Shown: positions 33,373 through 42,299, counted from the stretch's first letter. The stretch is 64,000 bases of DNA from Streptomyces sp. cg36 (GCF_041080675.1 NZ_CP163520.1:558001-622000), one strand, 5' to 3'. Made by a program: numbers and translations. Notes: generated from the sequence alone by a model not told the origin.

Positions 33373-34742
33373 CACGCGCTCCTCGGCTCGTCCGCCGCGG
33401 CGGTCGCGGTTCCCAGGTTGCGCAGGGCCGAGCGGACCCGGGCGCGGTGGTCCATCATCACCGAGCGGGCCACGCCGTCGAGCACCGCCCAGGCCGACGC
33501 GAGGTCCGTCAGCGGCGCGTCGCGCACGTCCCGCCCGTGCAGACGCACCCACAGCCGCCGCATGTAGGCGGCCCAGGGGGTGCGCAGGTCCCGGGCGAGC
33601 GCGTCGAGGACGCCGCCGTCCGGATCCGGGTGCGGGGACACGGTCATCCTGCGGGCGCGCAGGACCGAAGCCTCCCGCCGCCAGCGGCCGTTGACCGCCC
33701 GGTGGGCCGCGGTGGGGCCCACGCCCCGGCCCGTGCCCAACGGGTCCAGGCCGACGGCCAGTTGACCGCCGAGGACCACGGCGACGCGCAGGCTCTCGTC
33801 GTACAGGCCGAGCGGGGCGCAGCTGCGGCCGGTCTCCCGCTCGACCAGGCCCGGCACGGCGGGAAGTTCCTCGCGCCGGGCCGAGGACTGGAGGACCACG
33901 AAGAGCCGCTCGAAGAGCGTGCGGTCCAGGGGCGCGGGCAGCGTGGCCGTGGACGCGCCCCAGCCGACCTCCGGGCGCGGTGGCCTGCGGCGCGCGGTCA
34001 GTCCGAGGTGGGCCGGCGGGCCGTCGCACCCCCAGACGGCGCTCTCGCTGCCCCACAGGGCCCGGCCGAACCGCCCGCCGTGGCCCGCCGCGACGACGGC
34101 CGCGTACGTGTCCGGGGCGGGCGCCCCGTCCGGCGCGCCGCATGCCTCAAGGAGTTCCGCCGCCGAGGCGACCGCCGTGGCCGCGTCGTCCGCGCCCGGG
34201 TCGCGGGGGCGGTTCTCCCAGGCGGCGGCGAGCTCCCGGTCGAGCCGCGCCGAGCGGTCCGCGTCGGCCAGGTGGTCCTTCAGCGCGTCCACCGTGCGGC
34301 CGTCGGCCGTGTCCGCGATCTCCTCGACCACGGCCGCCGCCAGCTCCTGCGCACCGGCCGGGGGCGCCCCGTGCTCGGCGGCCAGCTCGAAGCAGCGCTG
34401 GAAGTACAGGTCCTGCGGGTGGCCCTGCACGATGCCCAGCGTCCGGCGGGCCTTCTTCAGCAGGGTGAACCACCGTGCCGTAGCCGTCAGGCGCGCTCCG
34501 GACTCCCGGATCAGCGCGTCCAGGTGCTCGCTCTGCCCCGGCCCGAGGAAGTCCGCCGCGAGCTCGGGCCGCAGCGCGGGCCGGACCACGAGCGGCAGCA
34601 CGATCAGCTTGACCGTGCGGGTCAGCGGCGCGCCGCCGGGCCCGCTCAGCGACTCCAGGCCGCTTCCCAGGGCGCGCCAGGCGCGGTCGATCACCAGGGC
34701 GCGCGGCAGGCGCTCGCCGGTCGGCTGGCTCGGGGGCGGCAT
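33372..34742 (-). CDS. Hypothetical protein, first gene of CHAT operon
   Basis: A 456-residue soluble protein starting at ATG 34742. No family is recognised. It opens with helices (LPRALVIDRAWRALGSGLESL) and a hydrophobic stretch (RTVKLIVLPLVVRPALRPELAADFLG), then TARWFTLLKKARRTLGIVQGHPQDLYFQRCFELAAEHG. Later parts include TLFERLFVVLQSSARREELPAVPGLVERETGRSCAP and a C-terminal helical block with LRTPWAAYMRRLWVRLHGRDV. Length and charge suggest a helical scaffold. It is translationally coupled (ATGA) to the next gene and divergent from the small-gene cluster at 34905. A role with the CHAT protease is inferred from position only. Confidence 0.75.
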   Translation of the reverse strand: MPPPSQPTGERLPRALVIDRAWRALGSGLESLSGPGGAPLTRTVKLIVLPLVVRPALRPELAADFLGPGQSEHLDALIRESGARLTATARWFTLLKKARRTLGIVQGHPQDLYFQRCFELAAEHGAPPAGAQELAAAVVEEIADTADGRTVDALKDHLADADRSARLDRELAAAWENRPRDPGADDAATAVASAAELLEACGAPDGAPAPDTYAAVVAAGHGGRFGRALWGSESAVWGCDGPPAHLGLTARRRPPRPEVGWGASTATLPAPLDRTLFERLFVVLQSSARREELPAVPGLVERETGRSCAPLGLYDESLRVAVVLGGQLAVGLDPLGTGRGVGPTAAHRAVNGRWRREASVLRARRMTVSPHPDPDGGVLDALARDLRTPWAAYMRRLWVRLHGRDVRDAPLTDLASAWAVLDGVARSVMMDHRARVRSALRNLGTATAAADEPRSA

Positions 34743-34790
34743 GGGAGGAGCGTACGCCGGGCGGGAACGGGCGTACGAACCTGGGATCGG

Positions 34791-34810
34791 TAGGCGACCG
34801 CGACCGCCTA
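34791..34810. promoter_or_regulatory. Inverted repeat in the CHAT-operon divergent region
   Basis: TAGGCG and CGCCTA flank an 8-base spacer (ACCGCGAC). A direct GCGTACG pair also occurs at about 34750 and 34771. They lie in the 160-bp gap between the divergent CHAT operon and the 34905 cluster. They are possible shared regulatory sites; evidence is weak. Confidence 0.35.
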
Positions 34811-34904
34811 GCGTCCCCACCATCGGGCAGGACGGCGGCGCGCTCGCCACGACCGCGTCGCCCCCGCACGCACCGTCAGACGCCACCGTCAGGGGAGGAA
34901 CACC

Positions 34905-35327
34905 ATGGGAATCTTCAAGAACCGCAGGAGCCGCGAGGAGCGGGCCGCCGACATCGTCGGCCAGGTCGCCGAGGGCAAGGGCTTCTACGGCCGCGCCACC
35001 CGCGCGTTCCTCGGCTCCGAGGACTTCTCCCGCGTCCAGCAGTCGATCGGGGCGTACCACTCCGGCCTGGACGTGCGGCAGTTGCTCGCCTCGGGCGCGC
35101 CGACCGTGCCCGCCGCCGTGGTGTCGATCGCCGACACCGGCCGCCTGGTCAACTTCGACCCGGTCGTCGACCTGGTCCTCCAGCCGTCCGGCGCCGCCGA
35201 CCCGGTCGCCCTGCGGACGATCGTCTCCAAGCTGCGGATCCCCCGCGCCGGTGACCAGGTCCTGCTGATCGCCGACCCCGCCCGGCCGGGCGGCTACCTC
35301 TACGCCGGGGACGGTGTGGCGCCGTGA
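34905..35327 (+). CDS. Small beta-domain protein of the CHAT-divergent cluster
   Basis: A 140-residue protein with a strong GGGGAGG site. The N-terminus is basic and helical (MGIFKNRRSREERAADIVGQVAEGKGFYGRATRAFLG). The second half (VPAAVVSIADTGRLVNFDPVVDLVLQPSG, LRTIVSKLRIPRAGDQVLLIADPARPGGYLYAG) resembles the small beta-barrel repeats of DUF3592-like proteins: a value-by-value strand pattern with NFDPVV and a late P-x-x-G-D. The DUF3592-like gene two positions downstream has the same type of domain. Its stop overlaps the next start (GTGA). The role is unknown. Confidence 0.75.
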   Translation: MGIFKNRRSREERAADIVGQVAEGKGFYGRATRAFLGSEDFSRVQQSIGAYHSGLDVRQLLASGAPTVPAAVVSIADTGRLVNFDPVVDLVLQPSGAADPVALRTIVSKLRIPRAGDQVLLIADPARPGGYLYAGDGVAP

Positions 35328-35605
35328 GCGGGACGGACCGGTACGAGGCCCCGGCGAGCGACACCGTGCTGCTCGCCTTCGACGGCCGGGTCCTGGAGGT
35401 GTTCGGCTATGTCGACGACGCCCGCTACCACGTGTGGGAGGGGCCCCGGCTGGACTTCACCACCGGCCGGTTCCGCCGGCTGGCGATCACCGTCAGGAGC
35501 GGCCGGCGCCACAGCATCCCCTACGACGAGCAGCGGCTGCCCGCTCTGCGGGCCCTGGCGGACCGGATCGCGCGGAGCGTGGCCGAGGGGCGGGGCCCGG
35601 GATGA
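35324..35605 (+). CDS. Small hypothetical protein of the CHAT-divergent cluster
   Basis: A 93-residue protein with GTG start overlapping the previous stop. It is beta-rich: DTVLLAFDGRVLEVFGYVDDARYHVWEGPRLDFTTGRFRRLAITVRSG, then a C-terminal helix (LPALRALADRIARSVAEG). The pattern recalls a PH-like or small barrel fold, but I do not recognise the family. It is coupled on both sides (GTGA before, ATGA after), so the three genes are one translational unit. Confidence 0.7.
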   Translation: MSGTDRYEAPASDTVLLAFDGRVLEVFGYVDDARYHVWEGPRLDFTTGRFRRLAITVRSGRRHSIPYDEQRLPALRALADRIARSVAEGRGPG

Positions 35606-36471
35606 GCGTGACCGGGGTGCTGGAGCTGTGGTGGACGGTGCCCGCCGCGGTCGCGCTGCTCGGGTACGGGATGTCGCTGGCCGGGCTGACCCGGACCCAG
35701 CGGGCGGTGTGGGTGACCGCGCGCATCGTCGAGGTCGGGCGGCTCGCGCACGGCGACTCGCGGCAGGGCGGGATACCGGTGACGGTCGCGTTCCGGAACC
35801 CGGTCACCGGCGCGGAGTCCCGTCTGGCGAACACCGGCAAGCACGGCGACTCGGTCGAGGAGGCGTGGGTCGGGCGGGAGCTGGCGGTGCGCCATCCGCG
35901 CGGACGGCCCGACCTGTTCCGGATCGTGGTCCCGGTCGCGGGCCGCCGGAGCGGGCGCGGCGGCCCCGACTGCGCGGTCGCGCTGCTCCTGGTCGGACTG
36001 GTGATCCACGCGATCGTGCTCTGGGGCTACCCCTGGGCCCTGCTCGGCTTCGGCGCCTTGGTGACGGCGGCAGCGGCGGCCAGCCGCGACATCCGCGACG
36101 CGCGCGCCCGCGACGCGCGGCTGGCGTCCGGCGCCGCCGTTCCGGCCCGGGTGGTGGCCGTCACCAAGGACGTCTACACCGACGCGGACGGCGACGAGTT
36201 CGTCAGCCACACCCCCGTCATCGCCTTCACCACCACGGAGGGCACCGACGTCACCGTCCTGGCCGAGCACGGCGTCACCGACCCGGCCGGCTCCCTCGGC
36301 CGCGAGCTCACCGTCCACTACTGTCCCGCCGACCCCACCGTCTACACCCCCGACCGGGCCGCCGACCGCCGCAGCAACCGGCGGACCGTCGCCGCGATCG
36401 TCGTCCTGCTCGTCCTCGGCTCGGCCTCGACGGCGACGGGTGCGCTCACGCTGTGGTGGCGCACCCGCTGA
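35602..36471 (+). CDS. DUF3592-like membrane protein
   Basis: A 289-residue membrane protein. It begins with a helix (WWTVPAAVALLGYGMSLAGLTR), then a cytosolic or outer beta domain (VTARIVEVGRLAHGDSRQGGIPVTVAFRNPVTG ... LAVRHPRGRPDLFRI), a helix pair (CAVALLLVGLVIHAIVLWG, ALLGFGALVTAAAAA), a second beta domain (VPARVVAVTKDVYTDADGDEFVSHTPVIAFTTTEG ... LTVHYCPADPTVYTPD) and a last helix (RTVAAIVVLLVLGSASTATGALTLW). The duplicated x-V-x-Y-x-P-x-x-P pattern is typical of DUF3592. The function of the family is not known. It is convergent with the S9 peptidase gene, 11 bases apart. Confidence 0.82.
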   Translation: MSVTGVLELWWTVPAAVALLGYGMSLAGLTRTQRAVWVTARIVEVGRLAHGDSRQGGIPVTVAFRNPVTGAESRLANTGKHGDSVEEAWVGRELAVRHPRGRPDLFRIVVPVAGRRSGRGGPDCAVALLLVGLVIHAIVLWGYPWALLGFGALVTAAAAASRDIRDARARDARLASGAAVPARVVAVTKDVYTDADGDEFVSHTPVIAFTTTEGTDVTVLAEHGVTDPAGSLGRELTVHYCPADPTVYTPDRAADRRSNRRTVAAIVVLLVLGSASTATGALTLWWRTR

Positions 36472-36482
36472 CGCGCGGCGGG

Positions 36483-38465
36483 TCAGTCGGCCGTCTCGAA
36501 CCCCAAGGTCCGGGCGTAGAATGCGAGTTCGGCCTCCAGTGCGGTGATCACGGTCGCGGCCCTGCGGAAGCCGTGGGACTCTCCCTCGAAGGCCAGGTGG
36601 ACGTGGTCGATGCCGTGCGCCTCCAGCTCCCGCACCAGGATCTCGGCCTGCCGCGGCGGCACCACGGGATCGTCCTTCCCCTGGAGCAGCAGGACCGGAC
36701 AGGTACCGGCCCCGACATGGCCGAGCGGGGAACGCTCGCGGTAGACCGCGTCCGCCCCGGGCAGCGGCCCCACGAGCCCGTCGAGATAGCGCGACTCGAA
36801 GTCGTGCAGCTGGGCGACGAGCAGCCGTGGATCCGTGACGCCGAAGTACGAGGTCGCCGCCCGGAACACCACGCCGTGCGCGGCGAGGCCCGTCGTGACG
36901 GCGGCCAGCGCCGTCCAGCCGCCCGCCGAGGGCCCGCGCACCGCCAGCCGGTCGCCGTCGGCCTCGCCCCGGGCGGCGAGGGTGCGGGCGGCCAGGACGA
37001 CGTCGGCGACGTCGACCACCCCCCAGCGCCCCTTGAGCCGCTCGCGGTAGGCGCGCCCGTACCCGCTGGAGCCGCCGTACTCCACCGCGACGACGCCGAT
37101 GCCCCGGCTGGTGAAGTACGCCTTGGAGAGGTCGAGCACCGCGGACTCGTTGCCGGTGGGCCCGCCGTGGACCCACACGATGTACGGCGGCGGCTCGCCC
37201 TCGGGCCCGTGGGCGCTCGGGTGGGACGGCGGGTGGAGCGTGGCGTGGACGACCTGGCCCGCGGCGTCGTGGAACGTGGTCGCGCGCGGGACCGGCAGGT
37301 ACGCCGGGTCGGGCGGGTCGTCGAGTTCGCGGCGCAGCTCCTCCACCGCTCCCTGGGCACCGGTGTCCAGGCGTACGACACAGAGGGGCCGCGCCGGTCC
37401 CCCGGCCAGGCCGACGACGGTGTTCCGGTCGGCGCAGAGCGCCGGGGCGAACACGGCGTATCCGCAGTCGACGTCGGTCAGGGTGCCGTCCTTGGGGTCG
37501 AGCAGCGCGAGCCGCTGGTCGCCCCGGCCGTGCACCACCGCGAGACGCCCGTCGGCGAGCTGGGCGAAGGGGCGCCCGCCCAGCTCCCACAGCGGCGCCG
37601 CGAACTCCTCGGCCGCCGGACGCAGCGCGCGGGGCGGGAGCTCCCCGTCGGGGTCCACCTCGTACAGGTTCCACCAGCCCGAGCGGTCGGAGACGGCGTA
37701 GAGGGCGTGGGCGTCGCGCCAGCAGGGCGCCTGGACGGCCTCCCGGGCGCCGCCGCCCAGGACCGTCCGGCCGGTGGTGGGACCGGCCGCGTCCACCGGT
37801 CCGACCCTCAACTCGGTGGCGTCCCAGGGCATGTCGGGGTGGTTCCAGGTGATCCAGGCCAGTCGGCGGCCGTCGGGCGAGGGGGTGGGGTGGGCGAAGA
37901 AGTCGGCGCCGACGGCGAGTTCACGGACGGCCGCCGGGTCCTCGGCGGCGGATCCGTCCAGCGGTACGGCCACGATCGCCCGGGTGATCGCGCCCGCCTC
38001 GCCGTGCGTCTCGCGCACGCAGTACACCTCGTGGCCGTCGGCGGCGAGCGCGAAGTCCGCGTAGCGCAGCGCGGCGGGCGCGGCCGGGCACGGGGTGAGC
38101 GGGCGCGGCGGGCGGCCGTCCGGCTCGGTGCGGTAGATCCGCTGGTCGGGAAGGTGGACGAAGACGATCTGCCGGCTCGCGTCCGCGGGCGACCCGACGG
38201 GCAGATAGGAGAGGCCGCCGTACTCGTGGACACGGCTGCGGACGTCCCAGGGCGCCGCCAGGAGGGCGCGGCTGCCGCCCTGCGGGGTGTGTTCGACGAC
38301 GGTGGTACGGCCGTCCTCGTCCGGCAGCGCCTCCTGCCACCACACATGGCCGTCGGCCGCCAGGGGGAAGTCCAGGCCGGTCCGGGCCCGGGCCACGGTC
38401 GCGGCGTCGATGGGCGAGGGCCAGCTTCCGTACGGGAGGGGGGCGGAGCTGCGGGACGGGTCCAT
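36483..38465 (-). CDS. Prolyl oligopeptidase family (S9) acylaminoacyl/dipeptidyl peptidase
   Basis: A 660-residue cytosolic serine peptidase without a signal peptide. The first 400 residues are beta-propeller-like repeats (for example RRLAWITWNHPDMPWDATELRVGPVD). The C-terminal hydrolase domain has the oxyanion HGGPTG, nucleophile RGPSAGGWTAL (Ser513), an acid in LLQGKDDPVVPPRQAE and a His in FEGESHGFRRA. The GPSAGG variant replaces the common GGSAGG, with the key Ser kept. Members trim short peptides or N-acylated amino acids. It stands alone. Confidence 0.9.
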   Translation of the reverse strand: MDPSRSSAPLPYGSWPSPIDAATVARARTGLDFPLAADGHVWWQEALPDEDGRTTVVEHTPQGGSRALLAAPWDVRSRVHEYGGLSYLPVGSPADASRQIVFVHLPDQRIYRTEPDGRPPRPLTPCPAAPAALRYADFALAADGHEVYCVRETHGEAGAITRAIVAVPLDGSAAEDPAAVRELAVGADFFAHPTPSPDGRRLAWITWNHPDMPWDATELRVGPVDAAGPTTGRTVLGGGAREAVQAPCWRDAHALYAVSDRSGWWNLYEVDPDGELPPRALRPAAEEFAAPLWELGGRPFAQLADGRLAVVHGRGDQRLALLDPKDGTLTDVDCGYAVFAPALCADRNTVVGLAGGPARPLCVVRLDTGAQGAVEELRRELDDPPDPAYLPVPRATTFHDAAGQVVHATLHPPSHPSAHGPEGEPPPYIVWVHGGPTGNESAVLDLSKAYFTSRGIGVVAVEYGGSSGYGRAYRERLKGRWGVVDVADVVLAARTLAARGEADGDRLAVRGPSAGGWTALAAVTTGLAAHGVVFRAATSYFGVTDPRLLVAQLHDFESRYLDGLVGPLPGADAVYRERSPLGHVGAGTCPVLLLQGKDDPVVPPRQAEILVRELEAHGIDHVHLAFEGESHGFRRAATVITALEAELAFYARTLGFETAD

Positions 38466-38560
38466 GGGCTCTCCTGGGTGCGGCGGCCGGCTCTCCCGGG
38501 TGCGGCACGAGTCGACGAGGACGGTCGGCTGGGCGGCCGTCCTCGTCTGGGGTGTGCCGG

Positions 38561-39049
38561 TCAGCAGAGGACCATCACGGTGGCCCGGACGAACGTGTCG
38601 TCACGGAACCCGTCGAGAACCGGACCGAACGCCTCGGCCGCGGTCCTGGGCGCGGTCGCGGGCGCACCGACGTGGATCTCGCGTTCGCTCTGCAGGGTCG
38701 CCTTGACCTGCTCGCCCGGGCAGTGCACGCCGCGGTTGGCGACCAGGACTTCGCTGATCTGGGTGACCAGCCCGGGGATGTCCTTCTCGGGCCAGCTGGA
38801 GACCGTGCTCTCGGTGTCTTCGAGGTTGAAGCGCTCGAAGACACGGGCCTCGGAGCGGCCGTCCCCCTGGACCATGAGCAGGTAGACCCGGCGGCCGACG
38901 AGTTCGTCGGGCAGCGCCGTCAAGTTGTCGATCACCGTCTGCGGCGACCCCATGAAGTCGTGCGTCTGACAGTCCCACGCTGCCGTCTTGCATGCCTTGG
39001 CAGTCGCCTCGGTCACGGGCCGGGAGGTCCGTCGGGACTCAGTGCCCAT
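38561..39049 (-). CDS. Hypothetical protein
   Basis: A 162-residue soluble protein, ATG at 39049 preceded by a GGGGG site. Residues 16-30 include two cysteines (ACKTAAWDCQ), with a third in GVHCPGEQ and a terminal VMVLC. The body alternates helix and strand (VGRRVYLLMVQGDGRSEARVFERFNLEDTES, IPGLVTQISEVLVANRG). No signal peptide is evident at this start. I do not recognise the family. Its neighbours, a peptidase and a divergent MFS gene, give no clue. Confidence 0.65.
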   Translation of the reverse strand: MGTESRRTSRPVTEATAKACKTAAWDCQTHDFMGSPQTVIDNLTALPDELVGRRVYLLMVQGDGRSEARVFERFNLEDTESTVSSWPEKDIPGLVTQISEVLVANRGVHCPGEQVKATLQSEREIHVGAPATAPRTAAEAFGPVLDGFRDDTFVRATVMVLC

Positions 39050-39287
39050 TGCGTGTACCCCCTGATCTCGGTTGACCGCTCTGTGGCGGTCAGGCCAACC
39101 GCTGGGCGGCGGGGGGTCGAGGCCGGAGTGCGGCCTGCGGCGAGTCGGCCGTCCGCGGTGGGCGCGGTTGGACGTTCTCGGACAGTGCGCCCCCTACCCA
39201 GAAATCCCCGGCCCACACTTCCCGGATTCCGGGTTGCCCGGTAGCGTCCGACCGGCGTCCGGAATCCGCTGCGTGGGGGTGGCCCGC

Positions 39288-40529
39288 ATGGCAGTCGTCG
39301 CTCGGTACGGGTCGGCCCTCTCGCATCCCGGTGTGGCCCGGGTGGTGGCGTCGGCGTTCGTCTGCCGCATGCTGTCCGGGATGGTGAGCCTGTCCCTGCT
39401 GCTCGTCGCCGCGGACGCGAGCGGGAGCTACGCCAACGCCGGTGCGGTGTCCGGCGCCTACGCCGTCGCCCTCGCCTTCACCTCCCCGGCCTGGGGCCGG
39501 ATCGCCGACCGGCACGGCTCGCGTACCGCGCTCGCCTGGGCGGTGAGTTTCCAGACGCTCTTCTTCGGCCTCTTCGTGACGCTGGTGGCCACTTCGGTGT
39601 GGCCGGGTCTGCTCGTTCCGGCCGCCTTCCTCGCGGGGACCGCGACCCCGCCCGCCGCCGCCGTGTCCAACGCCGTGTACATGGGCGTGGTGGCGGACGA
39701 GGAGGACCGCAAGACCCTGTTCGCGCTGTGCGGGCTGCTCACCGAGTCCGTCTTCGTCTGCGGACCGCTGCTGGTGGCGGCGATCGTGGCGGTGCTGCCC
39801 GTGCTGTACGCCGTGGTGGTCACCGCGGGCATCTCCTTCGCCGGGGTGTGGTGGCTGCGGGCGGCGCCCGCCGTCGCACGGGTGGACCGGGAGCGTCCGG
39901 CGCTGGCCGGGCCGGGGATGCGGCTCGACTGGAACCGGCGGCAGGCGCACATCCAGCTGGTGGTGGCCGCCGCCGCGTTCGCGATCGGCGGCCTCCAGGT
40001 CACGGTGGCCGCGCACGCCGGTGAACTCGGCACCAGCGCGGGCCTGTTCATCGCGGCGCTGGCCTGCGGCGGCGTCCTCGGCAGCTTCCTCTACGGCGGG
40101 CTGCGGCTGCCCGGCACCGGCCCGGCCCAGCTCACCGTCGCCCTGACCCTGTACGGCGGCTGCATCCTCGCCCTCGGGTTCGGGCCCGCCACCCTGCTCA
40201 CCGTCGGCCTGCTCCTGGTGATCGGCTTCGTCAACGGTCCGGCCGACGCGATCGAGGCGATCCTGGTGGGCGAGTACGCGTCGGCCGGAACCCGCGCCCA
40301 GGCGTTCGCGATCCTGGTCGCGTCCAACTGGGTGGGCTTCGCCGCGGGCAGCTTCGTCACCGGTGTGGTGGTCCAGCACGCCTCGACCACGGCCGGCGCG
40401 TTGACGGCGGGCGCCGCGGCGCTCGTCGCCGCCGTGTCGATGACACCGTCCGCGGCGCGGGAAGAGGCGCGGCAGCGGGCGCGGACGGCCGGGCCCGGCT
40501 CGGTGCAGGCCCCCACCGGGCACCCCTGA
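39288..40529 (+). CDS. MFS transporter
   Basis: A 413-residue transporter with about 12 helices. ATG at 39288 is used; GTG upstream at about 39273 is possible. The loop-2/3 motif AWGRIADRHGSRTALAW is the MFS signature. TM4-5 contain AAFLAGTATPPAAAVSNAVY, and the second half starts at QLVVAAAAFAIGGLQVTVAAHAGELGTSAGLFIAALACGG. It resembles the small drug/sugar efflux-like MFS_1 group of actinomycetes. The substrate is unknown. It is followed 24 bases later by a small hypothetical gene. Confidence 0.88.
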   Translation: MAVVARYGSALSHPGVARVVASAFVCRMLSGMVSLSLLLVAADASGSYANAGAVSGAYAVALAFTSPAWGRIADRHGSRTALAWAVSFQTLFFGLFVTLVATSVWPGLLVPAAFLAGTATPPAAAVSNAVYMGVVADEEDRKTLFALCGLLTESVFVCGPLLVAAIVAVLPVLYAVVVTAGISFAGVWWLRAAPAVARVDRERPALAGPGMRLDWNRRQAHIQLVVAAAAFAIGGLQVTVAAHAGELGTSAGLFIAALACGGVLGSFLYGGLRLPGTGPAQLTVALTLYGGCILALGFGPATLLTVGLLLVIGFVNGPADAIEAILVGEYASAGTRAQAFAILVASNWVGFAAGSFVTGVVVQHASTTAGALTAGAAALVAAVSMTPSAAREEARQRARTAGPGSVQAPTGHP

Positions 40530-40553
40530 CCACCCGCCCCCGAGAGGACGAAC

Positions 40554-40991
40554 ATGACCGGTATGCATCCCGTCGGCGCCGAGGACCCCGCGGCCGGGGC
40601 CGAGTTCCACTTCTTCTCGGGCACCCCCGAATCCCTGGCGCCGCGCCTGTTCGCGCTCCCCCACCACGTGGTGGAACGCACCTTGTGGGCGCTGCTGCTG
40701 CAGGACCCCGAAGGCGCGCACATCCAGGTGCAGGAGCGGGCCGAGCCGGGCGCCGCCATGGGCCGGGTGCACGCCTGGGAGGGCACGGACCTGGGCATCC
40801 TGCCCGCCCATCTGATGACGCTCCTGCCGACCGCCTCGTACCAGAGCGTGCGCTCGGCGCTGTTCGCCCACGGCACCTACACCGATCTGGGCGCCGTCCC
40901 CTGTCCGCCGACCCCGCGCGGCGCGTTCGGCCACCCGCTCAAGCTGCGCACGGCCGGAACCCGGGTGCGGGCCTACGTCCTGGCGCTGTAG
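40554..40991 (+). CDS. Hypothetical protein downstream of MFS gene
   Basis: A 145-residue soluble protein; ATG at 40554 follows GAGAGGACG. Notable parts are AEFHFFSGTPESLAPRLFALPHHVVERTLWALLLQDPEGAHIQVQERAEPG and a C-terminal LRTAGTRVRAYVLAL strand. There is no membrane segment. The family is not recognised. The short 24-base gap after the MFS gene suggests cotranscription. Confidence 0.7.
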   Translation: MTGMHPVGAEDPAAGAEFHFFSGTPESLAPRLFALPHHVVERTLWALLLQDPEGAHIQVQERAEPGAAMGRVHAWEGTDLGILPAHLMTLLPTASYQSVRSALFAHGTYTDLGAVPCPPTPRGAFGHPLKLRTAGTRVRAYVLAL

Positions 40992-41017
40992 CGCGGCGGC
41001 CGGTCGTCGGCTCCGGG

Positions 41018-41626
41018 TCACTCCCGGGGCAGCTGCTTCTTGGCGTCGTCGTAGGTGCCCTCGCCCGCCGACCCGGCCGGGGCGTACACCAGGTGGAGGA
41101 CGCCGGTACGGAAGGCTTTCGAGGAGGTGAGCGTCAGCGGGATCGAGGTCTCGCCCTCGTCGAAGAGCCGCATGCCCTTGCGGACCGCCAGGGGGTGCAC
41201 CAGCAGGTGCAGTTCGTCGAGCAGTCCGGCGGCCAGCAGCTGGCGGACGACCGAGATCGAGCCGCTCAGCGAGATGTCCCCGCCCGGCCCGTTCTTCAGC
41301 GCGGTGACGCTCTCGACGAGCTCGCCCTCCAGCTGCTCGGAGTTGCGCCAGGTGAACTCCAGGCGCGTGCTGGACGCCACGATCTTGCGCGCGTCGCCGA
41401 GCACCTTGGCGAACCCGGCGTCCTCGCCGCCCGCCGCCTCGCGCTCCGGCCACGCCCCGGCGAAGCTGTCGTACGTCCGGCGGCCGAACAGCACGGTGTC
41501 GGCGCCGCCGAGGATCTCGCCGACGGCCGCGCCCATCTCGTCGTTGAAGTAGGGGAAGTGCCACTGGTCGGGCGCCTCCACCACGCCGTCGAGCGAGATG
41601 AAGAGTCCTGCGGTGATCTTCCTCAT
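41018..41626 (-). CDS. Dihydrofolate reductase-family protein (RibD_C)
   Basis: A 202-residue protein; ATG at 41626 has GGAGGA upstream. It starts MRKITAGLFISLDGVVEAP, followed by VLFGRRTYDSFAGAWPE, RKIVASSTRLEFTWRNSEQL, DISLSGSISVVRQLLAAGLLDELHLLVHPLAVRKGMRLF. This is the RibD C-terminal reductase fold, as in the gene at 14224 but a different subgroup. The substrate is unknown. It is a single gene, divergent from the Fur-family regulator. Confidence 0.9.
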   Translation of the reverse strand: MRKITAGLFISLDGVVEAPDQWHFPYFNDEMGAAVGEILGGADTVLFGRRTYDSFAGAWPEREAAGGEDAGFAKVLGDARKIVASSTRLEFTWRNSEQLEGELVESVTALKNGPGGDISLSGSISVVRQLLAAGLLDELHLLVHPLAVRKGMRLFDEGETSIPLTLTSSKAFRTGVLHLVYAPAGSAGEGTYDDAKKQLPRE

Positions 41627-41808
41627 GATGGTCCTCCGAGGGGGTCGGTACGGTGTGCCGCCAGATAGGACGGCGGCGCGTACCGAAACTCATCGGTGGC
41701 CGGGGGGCGGATCGGCGGCGGGATTATTGCGAGCCGGATGCAGCTGCGCATTGATGGCGTGCGCGGTACCTTGCGGTCAGCGGACCGGCCGGGGGAAGGG
41801 GCAGCGGG

Positions 41809-42261
41809 GTGACCACGAGTTCGTCGCCGGCGCGGGCCGGTACGGCAGCGCACTCCGACGTCTCGGTGCTGCTGCGCCGCCACGGCCTGCGCTGCACCCC
41901 CATCCGGCTGCACACCCTGGCCATGCTGGGCGCCTCGGGGCTCCATCTGTCCGCCGCGGAGATCGCCTCGGAACTCCAGCGCCTGGCCGTGCCGTTCGAC
42001 CCGGCGACCGTCTACCGGACGCTGGAGGCGCTGACGGCGGCCGGTCTCACCCACGCGGTGCACGCCCCCGGCCCCAAGCGCTACGGGGCGAGCACCGCGC
42101 CGCACCACCACACGGTGTGCGAGCGGTGCGGCCAGGTGGGCGCGCTCGCCAGCGAGCACCTGCGCGAGGCCATGGAGCGGATCACCGAACTGACCGGTCT
42201 GCGGCCGGGGGTGGCCGGTTCCCTCCTGGTGTACGGGCTGTGCGCCTGCTGCAGCGCATGA
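41809..42261 (+). CDS. Fur family metal-responsive transcriptional regulator
   Basis: A 150-residue Fur-type protein with GTG start. It has the DNA-binding half (RRHGLRCTPIRLHTLAMLGASGLHLSAAEIASELQRLAVPFDPATVYRTLEALTAAGLTHAV) and the dimer/metal half with GASTAPHHHTVCERCGQVGAL and the C-terminal CACC pair. The CxxC pairs make a structural zinc site. The metal (Fe, Zn, Ni or Co) is not predictable by eye. It is convergent with cobN, the cobalt chelatase, 78 bases away, which makes a metal link tempting but unproven. The end-to-end gap holds a CCGCCGCGCGGCGG hairpin. Confidence 0.9.
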   Translation: MTTSSSPARAGTAAHSDVSVLLRRHGLRCTPIRLHTLAMLGASGLHLSAAEIASELQRLAVPFDPATVYRTLEALTAAGLTHAVHAPGPKRYGASTAPHHHTVCERCGQVGALASEHLREAMERITELTGLRPGVAGSLLVYGLCACCSA

Positions 42262-42299
42262 CGGCACGGGACGCCCCCCGTCGGTGAACGGAAGGCGCC

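Noticed and set aside
41720..41760. Fur or nickel box in TTATTGCGAG...GCGCATTG upstream of the Fur-family gene
   Set aside because: Only an 8-bp inner palindrome (GCAGCTGC) is exact; the outer arms do not match any metal-box pattern I know.
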